A stretch of 64,000 bases of DNA from NCBI RefSeq assembly GCF_004362215.1, contig NZ_SNWR01000001.1, positions 2,420,001-2,484,000 of the forward strand, read 5' to 3'. The stretch is from Paractinoplanes brasiliensis (lineage in GTDB: Bacteria; Actinomycetota; Actinomycetes; Mycobacteriales; Micromonosporaceae). Below, in pieces: positions 52,161 to 60,205 of this stretch (position 1 is the stretch's first letter; each line of letters begins with the position of its first letter). A program made the translations under genes and the position numbers. The notes under the pieces were generated by a model. That model was not told the origin of the DNA. It saw nothing but the letters and a program-made list of their open reading frames with translations, and searched no databases.

Positions 52161-53126
52161 TCAGGGAACGAGCACGATCTTTCCCGTGACCTGACGGCTC
52201 TCAAGCAGGCGGTGCGCCTCCGCCGCCTGCTCGAGTGGCAACGTGGTGACCTCGGGGGAGATCGCACCACTGGAAAGCTGTCCGACGAGGGCGGCCACAT
52301 CCGTGCGGAACCGGGCGGGGTCCTTCTTGACCGCCCCTTCCACGGTGTGCAGGACAAGCTTGGGACCGGGGGTGATCTTGGCGCGAGCGATGGCCGCGAT
52401 CATTCGTCCCAGAGCTCGCGTTCGCGATCGCCCGGAGCCGGCGGCAAAGCTGAATCCGTAAGAAACCACCACACCGTCGCGGGCCGTGGCGCGGCGCGAC
52501 CGTGCCAGCGACGGACCGCCGACCGAATCGAAGGTTGCCGCCACCGGCGCCGGCAGCGATGCCGCATCGGCAACCCACGTCGCCCCGAGTTCCTCCACGC
52601 GACCGCGGCGCGGCTGACTGGAAGTTCCGTACACCTTGACGTCGGCCGATCGTGCGATCTGAGTGAGCGCTGACCCTACGCCTCCCGCCGCACCGAGCAC
52701 GAGAACCGCACTGCCGGGACGTGGCAGGGCCACGTGGTGAAACATCTGATGGGCGGTGAGGTAGTTGAGCAGAAGAGCGTCCAGAATCGCCGCATCAACA
52801 CCTTGTGGCAGAGGCGCAACATGGGTCGCCGTCGCAAGCACGTGAGTGGCATAACCTCCCGTGCCGACCAGCGCGCCAACACGCTGCCCGACGGCGAACT
52901 CCGTGACCCCCGGCCCGGTGGCGAGCACCAGACCGACGACGTCGAAGCCCAAGACGTCCGGCACCTTCCCTGGGTTGAGCCCCAACCTGGTGGTGACGTC
53001 GTTGAAGGCGACCCCGACCGCCTCGGCGCGAATGAGGACCTGGCCGGCGCCGGGCGCCGGCACCACGCCGCTCTCGACCACCAGCTCCTCAGGGCCACCG
53101 GCGTGGCGCAGCCGGACCCTGGTCAT
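52161..53126 (-). CDS. Zinc-independent quinone oxidoreductase-like MDR protein
   Basis: 321 aa, ATG start. Medium-chain reductase: VLIRAEAVGVAFNDVTTRLG, VPDVLGFDVVGLVLATGPGV, and the NADPH-binding AVLVLGAAGGVGSALTQIAR. No zinc-ligand cysteine cluster, as in QOR/zeta-crystallin-like enzymes. The C-terminal HRLLESRQVTGKIVLVP is typical. Likely reduces quinones or alkenals. Divergent from a MarR regulator 100 bp away. Confidence 0.94.
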   Translation of the reverse strand: MTRVRLRHAGGPEELVVESGVVPAPGAGQVLIRAEAVGVAFNDVTTRLGLNPGKVPDVLGFDVVGLVLATGPGVTEFAVGQRVGALVGTGGYATHVLATATHVAPLPQGVDAAILDALLLNYLTAHQMFHHVALPRPGSAVLVLGAAGGVGSALTQIARSADVKVYGTSSQPRRGRVEELGATWVADAASLPAPVAATFDSVGGPSLARSRRATARDGVVVSYGFSFAAGSGRSRTRALGRMIAAIARAKITPGPKLVLHTVEGAVKKDPARFRTDVAALVGQLSSGAISPEVTTLPLEQAAEAHRLLESRQVTGKIVLVP

Positions 53127-53136
53127 GCTCTACTCA

Positions 53137-53148
53137 CTCATACATGAG
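53137..53148. promoter_or_regulatory. Palindromic MarR-operator candidate
   Basis: CTCATACATGAG (CTCAT-AC-ATGAG) lies 10 bases upstream of the oxidoreductase ATG in an AT-rich divergent region. It is a likely site for the adjacent MarR protein. Confidence 0.5.
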
Positions 53149-53226
53149 AAACTAGATGATAAAATCAAGTATTATGATCGAGGTGATGAGCCTCACTGAT
53201 CCCGCAATGACTTGTGAGAGGCTAAG

Positions 53227-53661
53227 GTGCCGGTGATGCCGGAGCCCGAGGAGTTGGCGACCCAACTGCTTCATCAACTGATGACGCTGTCGGGAGAAGT
53301 CGCGGGCCGCATGCACGACGGGCTCGATCGGCTCGATCTGAACGAGCGCACCGCCAACCTGATCTGGCTCCTGAGCCCGGATGCAGAGCCACAACCGTTG
53401 CGCAAACTCGCCGCCCAGCTTCGCTGCGATCCGTCCAACCTCACTCTCATCAGCGCGAAACTGGAAGAACGCGGACTGGCCGAGCGACGCCCCCACCCCG
53501 AGGATCGACGTGGCCGGACATTGGTGCTGACCGCATCCGGTCGAGATGTCCGCGAGCAACTGATCGGCATGGTTGCTCAGCGCTCACCCCTGGGCGGCCT
53601 GAACACGGAAGAGCAACAGCGCCTGCAGGCGCTGCTCGCCAAAGCGCTCACCACGATGTAG
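53227..53661 (+). CDS. MarR-family transcriptional regulator
   Basis: 144 aa from GTG 53227; ATG 53236 is also possible. Winged helix with LNERTANLIWLLSPDAEPQP, LRKLAAQLRCDPSNLTLISA, KLEERGLAERRPHPEDRRGR and TLVLTASGRDVREQL. Paired with the divergent quinone oxidoreductase, suggesting control of an electrophile or quinone response. Confidence 0.93.
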   Translation: MPVMPEPEELATQLLHQLMTLSGEVAGRMHDGLDRLDLNERTANLIWLLSPDAEPQPLRKLAAQLRCDPSNLTLISAKLEERGLAERRPHPEDRRGRTLVLTASGRDVREQLIGMVAQRSPLGGLNTEEQQRLQALLAKALTTM

Positions 53662-53777
53662 GTGCCGGACCGCGGGTCAACGCTCGGCCGGCACAGGCCC
53701 GAAGCGCATTAGAGGCGGTCACCGCCCACTTGGACCCGACCGACGACCGCAACTATCACACCGGAGCAAACAGGACG

Positions 53778-53853
53778 GAGGCCCCGGTCCGCGCTTTCCG
53801 CGAGCTGGGGGCCGCCAATCCGTGGAGCTGGTGTCGGCTTGCTTGAACTCCGC
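53778..53853. repeat. Degenerate copy of the ssrA 3' end and terminator (copy A)
   Basis: Shares CGCGCTTTCCGCGAGC, GGGGGCCGCCAATCCGTGGAG and the following TGTCGGCTT block with the copy at 55342-55450, and the first two blocks with true ssrA (56237-56290). The hairpin is no longer perfect. It lies just before the Phd/VapC module. Confidence 0.7.
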
Positions 53854-53872
53854 CGACCAGCTGACACGGCTC

Positions 53873-53940
<68 letters not shown>

Positions 53941-53995
53941 ATTTTCCTAGCCGCCCGCTCACCGCTGGACTAACCTCTTAGCTAAGGAGGTCGCG

Positions 53996-54247
53996 ATGTC
54001 TGACGCAGCTGCACAGTTCAACATCCATGACGCAAAGACAAATCTTTCGCGGATCATCGACCGCGTCGAACATGGCGAGGAGATCATCATCAGCCGGGCC
54101 GGCACACCGGTCGCCAAGGTCATCCCCCTGAACCGCACGGTCGACCGGGTCGGCCGAGGCAGCCTCGCCGGCCAACTCACCATGGCGGAGGACTGGGACT
54201 CCGCCGACGTGAACGAGGCCATCGCCCGAGACTTCGGACTGGCTTGA
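53996..54247 (+). CDS. Phd/YefM-family antitoxin
   Basis: 83 aa from ATG 53996, seven bases after AAGGAGG. N-terminal Phd fold: FNIHDAKTNLSRIIDRVEHG, then EEIIISRAGTPVAKVIPL, binds DNA and the toxin. The C-terminal toxin-binding tail is MAEDWDSADVNEAIARDFGL, typical for VapB partners of VapC toxins. Its stop overlaps the toxin start (TGATG). It should autoregulate the operon; no clear palindrome was identified in the short upstream region. Confidence 0.94.
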   Translation: MSDAAAQFNIHDAKTNLSRIIDRVEHGEEIIISRAGTPVAKVIPLNRTVDRVGRGSLAGQLTMAEDWDSADVNEAIARDFGLA

Positions 54248-54618
54248 TGAGCCTGCTCCTTGACACCCACATCGTGCTGTGGTGGCTGACGGACGACCCG
54301 ACCCTCGCCGCCGACCTCAAGGACCGGCTGGACCATGAGCCAGACGTCTACGTCAGCGCCGCAACCATCTGGGAAGTAGCGATCAAGCAAGCCCTCGGCA
54401 AGCTCAAACCCGACGATCTCGCTGAACGTATACGCGACAGCGGCTTCCGTCACTTGGATATCACCGCCGCTCACAGCATCGCAGCGGGTCGCCTCCCCCT
54501 GCTCCACCGCGACCCGTTCGACCGAATGCTCATCGCCCAAGCAAAGTCAGAAGGCCTGACGCTGGTCACTCGTGACCCCGAAATCGCGAAGTACGACCTG
54601 GACATCCTCACGGCCTAG
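54247..54618 (+). CDS. vapC: VapC-family PIN-domain toxin
   Basis: 123 aa from ATG 54247. PIN active-site acids are in LLLDTHIVLWWL (first Asp), SAATIWEVAIKQA (Glu) and LLHRDPFDRMLIAQA (Asp), with the final LVTRDPEIAKY. It is an RNase predicted to cleave tRNA or rRNA when freed from its antitoxin. The set of catalytic residues is complete, so the module looks functional. Confidence 0.95.
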   Translation: MSLLLDTHIVLWWLTDDPTLAADLKDRLDHEPDVYVSAATIWEVAIKQALGKLKPDDLAERIRDSGFRHLDITAAHSIAAGRLPLLHRDPFDRMLIAQAKSEGLTLVTRDPEIAKYDLDILTA

Positions 54619-54895
54619 CCACCGAGCCAAGTAGGCGCCGTGACCCCTACCCGGCGCAACAGCCCGCACCTGGGTTCCACGGAGTTCGACCCCCTTGAGC
54701 AGGAATATCGAAACGCCGGAGACTCAGACGAGTGGGGGCCCGAGGGCCGTGGACCCCGCCGAGATTCGGCGGCGCTCCTGCGCTCGGCGACGACCGCCCC
54801 GACACCCGCCTGTCCGCCGAGAACGTCGCGGCCGTCGCCCTCCGGGAAGGCGAGTGAATGCGCGCACATCCCGACTACCGCGGTTCGGAGTGCGC

Positions 54896-55222
54896 TCAAA
54901 ATTTGGCGTTCGTGTACTCGAGCACCTCGTCGGCCGTGCTGCTGAACGCGGGCACGCCGACCAGCTCGAAATCGACGACGCTGGGGTCGTCCGGCCGGAA
55001 GACCTCCAGCGTGAACAGCCGGCCGTCGGAGACGAAGTTCGCGTACACCGAGAGCGAGGAGTCCAGGCCCTCGGTTTAGAGCGTGAGCAATCCGCCCGGC
55101 GCAGAGCCGTCCTTGACCTCACCGAACATGGCCGGCGCGGCCCGTGCCTGCGCCGCACTCATGCCGAAACGCAGATCGCCGAGCCCCGTTCCGAGCATGA
55201 TCGGCACTGTCAGGTCTGCCAC
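54896..55222 (-). pseudogene. Small gene interrupted by one TAA codon
   Basis: From GTG 55222 (VADLTVPIMLGTGLGDLRFG) the frame is protein-like through 'GSAPGGLLTL', hits TAA at 55078-55076 (codon 49), and resumes in the same frame as 'TEGLDSSLSVYANFVSDGRL', then FTLEVFRPDD, and 'STADEVLEYTNAKF' to a TGA. The codon pattern and amphipathic structure on both sides indicate one ~108-aa gene with a nonsense mutation. Family unknown. Confidence 0.65.
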
Positions 55223-55341
55223 ACCTATCCCTCAGAAGTCGACGGCGCAGCACAAGGCGAAGATCGAGCGGGCAGCCAGAGCGACCACCCACAAAAGCGC
55301 ATGCCACCCAGAAAACGCAAGTGACCGCACCGTCGGGCTTC

Positions 55342-55450
55342 AGGGGCTCGGCCCCCTGAGCAGACATACCGAGACGGCCCCCGGCTCGCGCTTTCCGCGA
55401 GCAGCGGGCCGCCAGCCGTGGAGGTGCTGTCGGCTTATTCGAACCCCGGC
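55342..55450. repeat. Degenerate copy of the ssrA 3' end and terminator (copy C)
   Basis: Aligns over about 80 bases with 56205-56295: a GGGGCTCGGCCCC-like block, GAGCAGACATACCGAGACGG, the terminator hairpin (arms 55376-55390 and 55396-55410, two mismatches), then GCCGTGGAGGTGCTG, corresponding to the tmRNA acceptor. Beyond that it resembles copy A more than ssrA. It lies just before the YefM/YoeB module. Confidence 0.75.
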
Positions 55451-55521
55451 GGACGGGAGTACTCAACCCTCCGCGCGGCCCTCAGCGAGTCACACCCCGG
55501 CTGCCATGGGTGTTTGCCCTG

Positions 55522-55553
55522 ACGTACGTCCAGGCGTACGCTCAAACGTACGT
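55522..55553. promoter_or_regulatory. YefM-type operator: three CGTACG palindromes, 12-bp spacing
   Basis: ACGTACGT (55522-55529), GCGTACGC (55534-55541) and ACGTACGT (55546-55553) are exactly 12 bp apart and end 26 bp before the antitoxin ATG. The E. coli yefM-yoeB operator has TGTACA palindromes with the same 12-bp centre spacing. Likely the autoregulatory site of this TA operon. Confidence 0.75.
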
Positions 55554-55579
55554 CGCACACCGGAGCCCGAGGAGTCACC

Positions 55580-55873
55580 ATGAAGGTCCTGACAATCAGC
55601 GACGTCCGCAAGAACTTCGCAGCCGTCGTGGACATGGTGATCGACGACGCCGAAGAGTGCGTCATCCCTCGCGGTGGCGGCAAAGCGGTCGTGATCGTCT
55701 CGCTCGACGAGTGGAACGCAATGAAAGAGACGCTGCACGTGCTCGGCTCGACATCAAATGCTCGCCGCCTCTTGGAAAGCATCGCTCAGGCCGACGCCGG
55801 CCTACTTGAGGAACACCCTCTCCTCGACCCCGACGCACCCCCTGTCCCGGACGCCGGCAAGGAAGCAGCGTGA
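55580..55873 (+). CDS. yefM: YefM/Phd-family antitoxin
   Basis: 97 aa from ATG 55580. MKVLTISDVRKNFAAVVDMV, then CVIPRGGGKAVVIVSLDEWN, is the DNA-binding Phd/YefM fold. 'MKETLHVLGSTSNARRLLES' begins the toxin-binding C-terminal part, which is also found in the stump at 47295. Its TGA overlaps the toxin GTG (GTGA). It neutralises YoeB and represses the operon, probably through the triple palindrome just upstream. Confidence 0.94.
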   Translation: MKVLTISDVRKNFAAVVDMVIDDAEECVIPRGGGKAVVIVSLDEWNAMKETLHVLGSTSNARRLLESIAQADAGLLEEHPLLDPDAPPVPDAGKEAA

Positions 55874-56142
55874 GCTTACGCGTCGTTTTCACGCCCAATG
55901 CATGGCAGGATTTCGACGGCTGGCTCAGCCGCGACATGAAGATGGCTCGGCGCATCAGCAAGCTGATCATCGACGTCCAGCGAAACCCACAGGGAACCGG
56001 CATCGGCAAGCCGGAGATGCTGAAAGGCCCACTGTCCGGCTGGTCTTCCCGCCGCATCAACGATGAGCACAGGCTGATCTACCGAGTCCGCGGCAATGAC
56101 TTGGAAATCGCCGCCTGCCACGGCCACTACCTCGACAAGTAA
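55870..56142 (+). CDS. yoeB: Txe/YoeB-family mRNA interferase toxin
   Basis: 90 aa from GTG 55870. RelE-fold YoeB pattern: RVVFTPNAWQDFDGWLSRDM, GIGKPEMLKGPLSGWSSRRI and NDEHRLIYRV, ending ACHGHYLDK. The catalytic Glu (KPEMLKG), Arg (DEHRLIYRV) and His (ACHGHY) of YoeB are all present. It cleaves mRNA on the ribosome. It lies directly downstream of ssrA in the opposite orientation; tmRNA normally rescues ribosomes stalled by such toxins. Confidence 0.95.
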   Translation: MSLRVVFTPNAWQDFDGWLSRDMKMARRISKLIIDVQRNPQGTGIGKPEMLKGPLSGWSSRRINDEHRLIYRVRGNDLEIAACHGHYLDK

Positions 56143-56236
56143 CAAGCGCCAAGACACGCAACGGCGCCGCAACCACCGCCGCGAGCACAATCACGGCGAC
56201 GCGGGGCGTCCGGCCCCGGAGCAGGCATACCGAAAC

Positions 56237-56271
56237 GGCCCCCTGCTCGCGCTTTCCGCGAGCAGGGGGCC
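56237..56271 (-). terminator. ssrA terminator, 15-bp perfect hairpin
   Basis: Arms 56237-56251 and 56257-56271 (GGCCCCCTGCTCGCG and complement) around CTTTC, immediately 3' of tmRNA on the minus strand and followed there by GTTTCGG. This hairpin is what is copied in degenerate form at 53.8 and 55.4 kb. Confidence 0.85.
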
Positions 56272-56280
56272 GCCAATCCG

Positions 56281-56653
56281 TGGAGGTGCCGGGAATCGAA
56301 CCCGGGTCCTTCGTCGCTTCGTCAGGGCTTCTCCGAGCGCAGCTCACTTTGTCTCTACTCGGCCCCGGGAATCATGTGAGCAAGTTCCTGTGACGGGCCC
56401 AGTCGCTGATTAGTCTCGCCGTGAGGTCCCCGCGACCGGGACCTGTTGGCCAACCTCCTAGCTGATGCCGGAAATCCGGGACGGAGGTACTCCCGGTCCG
56501 ACAGACTCGCTACTCGCCTCAGGCGGCGAGAGCGAAGTCAGCGCGATTGGAATCGGCGCTTATTGGTTTCCGACGATCGATTCTCGAGACGACGTCGGCT
56601 TCCTCGGCTCGCTTCCCCTGTCTCCACATTCGAAGTCGAAACCAGTCACCCCC
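56281..56653 (-). ncRNA. ssrA: tmRNA
   Basis: 373 bases. The 5' end GGGGGTGACTGGTTTCGACT pairs with the 3' acceptor CACCTCC-A; the T-arm is CCCGGGTTCGATTCCCGGC-like. CCA is not encoded. The tag frame at 56557-56519 encodes ADSNRADFALAA followed by TGA, similar to the mycobacterial tag. It tags stalled polypeptides for proteolysis together with SmpB, whose gene lies 0.7 kb upstream on the same strand. A CBM2 protein gene sits between the two. Confidence 0.96.
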
Positions 56654-56677
56654 TGGTCAAAACGTAACTGTGCCATC

Positions 56678-57328
56678 CTACCTGACGCTGCAGGAACCGC
56701 CCAGCGCATTGCAGCCCGCCGGGCGGGCCTTGCCACGGCCGGTCTTCGATACCTGGTAGCCGAAGGACGCCTGCTGCCCCGGGGCCAGTGTGCCGCCGGT
56801 GAAGACGAGGCCGCTGCCCTGTTGATCGCCGCGCGCGTTCCAGGTGCCGCGCAGTTGCAGGTCGCGCTGGCCGGAGTGGCTGACGGTCACTTTCCACTGC
56901 ACGGGGGTCCGGCCCTCGTTGACGACGCGTACGGCGGCCACGTAGCCCTCGTCCCAGCTCGCGCCGACCGACAGGGTGGCCTTGACGTCGGTTCGGGGCG
57001 GGGGCGGCGTGGTCTTCACCACGGGCGGGCGGGTCCTTTCCGGTGACCGGGAGTGCGTCGGCGCGGACGTGGAGGGAGCGGTGGACTTGCGGGGCGCACG
57101 TGAGGGCGTACGGGATGGGGTGGGGGAAACGGACGGCGGGGATGAAACCACCGGCGGGGCCGCGGCCGACGTGACCGGGGGCAGCACGAGCGTGGGGGCC
57201 TTGGACGCCTCGGCCGGGCCGACCGCGCGTACGGCGATCCAGACGACCAGGAGCACCAGGACGGCGACGGCGAAGCTCAGGACGAACCGGGCCGTGCCGA
57301 ACACGCGCACGGAGTGCTTGGCAGCCAA
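56678..57328 (-). CDS. Membrane-anchored CBM2-type carbohydrate-binding protein
   Basis: 216 aa from TTG 57328, preceded by GGGGAGGG. N-terminal signal or anchor helix (FVLSFAVAVLVLLVVWIAV), then a ~75-residue Pro/Ser/Thr-rich linker. The C-terminal ~100-residue cellulose/chitin-binding module has VGASWDEGYVAAVRVVNEGR, TPVQWKVTVSHSGQRDLQLR, 'TWNARGD' and GGTLAPGQQASFGYQVS. The pair of cysteines at the end (PAGCNALGGSC) fits. No catalytic domain. Its position between smpB and ssrA is unusual. Confidence 0.85.
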   Translation of the reverse strand: MAAKHSVRVFGTARFVLSFAVAVLVLLVVWIAVRAVGPAEASKAPTLVLPPVTSAAAPPVVSSPPSVSPTPSRTPSRAPRKSTAPSTSAPTHSRSPERTRPPVVKTTPPPPRTDVKATLSVGASWDEGYVAAVRVVNEGRTPVQWKVTVSHSGQRDLQLRGTWNARGDQQGSGLVFTGGTLAPGQQASFGYQVSKTGRGKARPAGCNALGGSCSVR

Positions 57329-57393
57329 CTTTGCGACCCTCCCCAGGACCTGCGCCGGCTGAGCACGAAAGAGCCGGCGGGGAAGAGTACCTG

Positions 57394-57870
57394 TCAGCCC
57401 ATGCCTTTGGCACGCCGGCCGAGGGCCCGGTTGATTTCCTTCTGCGCGTCGCGGCTGGCCAGGTCTTGCCGCTTGTCGTAGCTCTTTTTGCCCTTGGCCA
57501 CGCCGATCTCGACCTTGGCGTAGCCGTTGTGGAAGTACACCTGCAGCGGCACCAGCGTCACGCCGTCGTCGCGCAGCTTGTTGCGCATCTTGGCGATCTC
57601 GTCGCGGTGCAGCAGGAGCTTGCGGACGCGCCGGGGCTCGTGGTTCGTCCAGGTGCCCTGGGTGTATTCGGGGATGTGCATCCCGTGGAGGAAGATCTCG
57701 CCGTCGTGCTCGTGGCCGAACGCGTCGACCAGCGAGGCCCGCCCGGCCCGCAACGACTTGACCTCTGTGCCGGTCAGCACGAGGCCCGCCTCGAACGTGT
57801 CGGAGATGGCGTAGTCGTGGTGGGCCTTGCGGTTGGAGGCGACGACCTTGCGACCCTGTTCGCGTGGCAT
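57394..57870 (-). CDS. smpB: SsrA-binding protein SmpB
   Basis: 158 aa, ATG start. Full SmpB: KVVASNRKAHHDYAISDTFE, AGLVLTGTEVKSLRAGRASL, HIPEYTQGTWTNHEPRRVRK, LLLHRDEIAKM and the basic C-terminal tail DKRQDLASRDAQKEINRALG. It binds tmRNA and mimics the codon-anticodon helix in the ribosome A site. It follows the M23 peptidase gene by ~50 bases on the same strand. Confidence 0.98.
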   Translation of the reverse strand: MPREQGRKVVASNRKAHHDYAISDTFEAGLVLTGTEVKSLRAGRASLVDAFGHEHDGEIFLHGMHIPEYTQGTWTNHEPRRVRKLLLHRDEIAKMRNKLRDDGVTLVPLQVYFHNGYAKVEIGVAKGKKSYDKRQDLASRDAQKEINRALGRRAKGMG

Positions 57871-57923
57871 GCCGCCGGACCTCCTATGAATGAGTGACTG
57901 AACCTCGCCATGCTACTAGGGGT

Positions 57924-59174
57924 TCAACACAGACAGGGCGGCAGATAATTCACCGGGTTGCGGGGCTCGCCGTTGAAGCGGGTCTCGAAGTGCAGGTGGT
58001 TGCCGGTGGAGGCGCCGGTCGTGCCGACGAGCCCGATCACCTCACCCCGGCGTACGTAGTCGCCGACGTCGGCCAGGAACGCCGATTGATGCCCGTAGCA
58101 GGTCTGGAAGCCGACGCCGCTGATTCGCCCGTGGCTGATGCAGGTGTACCGGCCGTACCCGCCGGCCCAGGAGGCGCGGATCACCCGGCCCGCGGCGGCG
58201 GCGCGGATGGGGGTGCCGCCGCCCGCCGCGATGTCCATGCCGGCGTGCAGTTGCCACACCCGGTAGTACGGGTCGAAGCGCCATCCGTAGTTGCTGGACT
58301 TCCAGCCGGCGACCGGCATTAGCAACCGGCCGCCCTCGTAACGGCCGTCGCCGGACCTGAGGGAGTAGCCGCGCAGGGCGGCCTGGATCCGGGCCTCCTC
58401 GGCCTTGGCCGCGCGGTAGCGGGCGAGCACTGCGGCGCGCTGGGAGTTGGCCACCCGGAGCGCGGCGGCTCGCGTCTCGGCCAGCTGGGCCAGGGCCGCG
58501 CGCGCCTGTTCGGCGGCTTTCTGGGCGTCGCGCGCGGCGGTGAGCCGGTCGCGCGCGGCCTCCTCGGCCTCCTCGGCGGCGCGCTTGGCGAGCCCGGCGC
58601 GGTCCTGTTCCGTACGGGCCTGGCGCCGGGCGTCGACCAGGACGGCGACTTCCCGCTGCTGCACGCGCATGATCTGGTCGACGATGCTGAGCCGGTCCAT
58701 CATGTCGGCCGGGCCGCTGGCGTCGACCAGCACGTTGAGGCGCGCGATGTCGCTGCCCATGTAGCTCGCGGTGGCGATCTCGTCGACCCGGTCACGGGCG
58801 TCGGCGACCTGGTCGCGGGCCTTCTGGAAGCGGTCGGCGACCTCCTCGTACGCCTCCCGTGCCGCCTTGGCCCTGCGGTCGGCGCTCTTGTGGCCGGCCA
58901 GCGCCGCGGCGACCGCCCCGCGGGACATCGCGACTTTTTTCTGCGCCGAGGGCATGGCGGCGGTGGCCGTCTCGAGGCGCCGGGCGGCCGCGCGGGCGAC
59001 GTCGGTGGCGTGCTCCAGGACGGCTTCGGCGCGCTGCACGGCCTGTCCGGCACGCTTGGCGTCGTCGTCCTTGGGGTCGGCCCGTACGGGGTGCGGCGCG
59101 ATCAGCAGGGCTACGCAAAACAGCACAAGCGCACTTTTCCGGCTATGTCGGCTTTTTGACCACACGATAAGCAC
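57924..59174 (-). CDS. EnvC-like M23 peptidase with coiled coils
   Basis: 416 aa, GTG start. Signal peptide SALVLFCVALLIAPHPVRA, then ~220 residues of alanine/arginine-rich coiled coil, and a C-terminal M23 (LytM) domain: WRFDPYYRVWQLHAGMDIAA (H-x-x-x-D zinc site), HGRISGVGFQTCYGHQSAFL and STGNHLHFETRFNG (H-L-H). It retains the zinc ligands, so it may be an active endopeptidase. Located right after ftsEX, it is the likely periplasm-like partner activated by FtsEX, as RipC is in mycobacteria. A terminator hairpin lies between ftsX and this gene. Confidence 0.95.
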   Translation of the reverse strand: MLIVWSKSRHSRKSALVLFCVALLIAPHPVRADPKDDDAKRAGQAVQRAEAVLEHATDVARAAARRLETATAAMPSAQKKVAMSRGAVAAALAGHKSADRRAKAAREAYEEVADRFQKARDQVADARDRVDEIATASYMGSDIARLNVLVDASGPADMMDRLSIVDQIMRVQQREVAVLVDARRQARTEQDRAGLAKRAAEEAEEAARDRLTAARDAQKAAEQARAALAQLAETRAAALRVANSQRAAVLARYRAAKAEEARIQAALRGYSLRSGDGRYEGGRLLMPVAGWKSSNYGWRFDPYYRVWQLHAGMDIAAGGGTPIRAAAAGRVIRASWAGGYGRYTCISHGRISGVGFQTCYGHQSAFLADVGDYVRRGEVIGLVGTTGASTGNHLHFETRFNGEPRNPVNYLPPCLC

Positions 59175-59214
59175 CGTAACCCGACCGTAGCGGCCGTATC
59201 CCCCAAAACGCCCA

Positions 59215-59247
59215 ACGGCCGCATCCTCACAGGAAGGATGCGGCCGT
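59215..59247 (-). terminator. 13-bp hairpin downstream of ftsX
   Basis: ACGGCCGCATCCT (59215-59227) and its complement (59235-59247) around CACAGGA, followed on the minus strand by TTGGGCGTTTTGGGGG. It suggests that transcription from ftsEX mostly ends here and the M23 gene has its own promoter, or is attenuated. Confidence 0.8.
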
Positions 59248-59270
59248 GGCGTGAATTCAGCGGGAGGGCG

Positions 59271-60146
59271 TCAGACCTTGAGGTAGAAGCGCAGGGTGAC
59301 CCACGCCGTGACGGCGCTGACCAGGGCGCCCACGCCGGCCAGCAGCGGCAGCATGAGCCACACGTTGCCGTTCTCGATCGGCGTGAGGATGGTCGTGAGC
59401 GCCTGCAGCTTGTTGTCGAACAGCACGATCTTGCTCACGAACAGGGCGACGAAGCCGAGGAGGGCGCCGATCAGACCGGCCACCACCGCCTCGAGCACGA
59501 ACGGCGCCTGGATGAACCAGTTCGACGCGCCGACCAGCTTCATGACGGCGACCTCGCGGCGCTTGCTGTACGCGGCGACCTGGATCGTGTTTCCCACCAG
59601 GAGCAGCGCGGCCAACGCCATCACCCCCGCGACCACCAGCGCACCCACCTGGATGGCATTGAAGATGCTGAACACCTTGTCGAGCAGCGCACGCTGGTCG
59701 ATGATGTCCTGAATGCCCTGCATGCCCTTCATCTGGTCGGTGAAGGTCTTGTAGGTCTCGGGGTTCTTCAGCTTCACCCGGAAGGATTCGGGCAGGCTGT
59801 TCGGGCCGACCGAGTTGACGAACTCGGGCGAGTCCTTCCACAGCTGCTTGAACCGCTCGAGCGCCTGCTCGCGAGTCTCGTACGTGCTGTTGGCGACCAG
59901 AGGGTTGGACGAGATCGCGCTGTCGATCTGCTGGCGCTGGCCGTCGGTGACGTCAGTGCGCAGGAAGATCGAGACCTCGATCTCGCCGTAGTAGTAGTTC
60001 TTCATCTGGTCGACCTGCATGTACAGCAGCACGCTCGCGCCCAGCATGGTCAGCGAGACCGACATGGTGATGATCATGGCGACCGTCATCGTGACGTTTC
60101 GCCACAGGCCCACCAGGACCTCGTTGAGGACGTACTTCAAGCGCAT
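59271..60146 (-). CDS. ftsX: Cell-division ABC transporter permease FtsX
   Basis: 291 aa, ATG start (MRLKYVLNEVLVGLWRNVTM). N-terminal membrane helix, a ~120-residue extracellular domain (IEVSIFLRTDVTDGQRQQID, then WKDSPEFVNSVGPNSLPESF), and three C-terminal helices, with the FtsX-type AAYSKRREVAVMKLVGASNW coupling loop. Works with FtsE to activate the peptidoglycan hydrolase outside the cell. Confidence 0.97.
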   Translation of the reverse strand: MRLKYVLNEVLVGLWRNVTMTVAMIITMSVSLTMLGASVLLYMQVDQMKNYYYGEIEVSIFLRTDVTDGQRQQIDSAISSNPLVANSTYETREQALERFKQLWKDSPEFVNSVGPNSLPESFRVKLKNPETYKTFTDQMKGMQGIQDIIDQRALLDKVFSIFNAIQVGALVVAGVMALAALLLVGNTIQVAAYSKRREVAVMKLVGASNWFIQAPFVLEAVVAGLIGALLGFVALFVSKIVLFDNKLQALTTILTPIENGNVWLMLPLLAGVGALVSAVTAWVTLRFYLKV

Positions 60147-60205
60147 CGGGGGGTTCCTTCCGGGACTCCGCGCAGTTCTTCTTCAGTCGGGGGTAAAGGC
60201 GGAGC

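Noticed and set aside
54724..55158. 144-codon minus frame between the TA modules
   Set aside because: Arg/Ser/Thr-rich and out of frame with the better-supported interrupted gene at 54896-55222.
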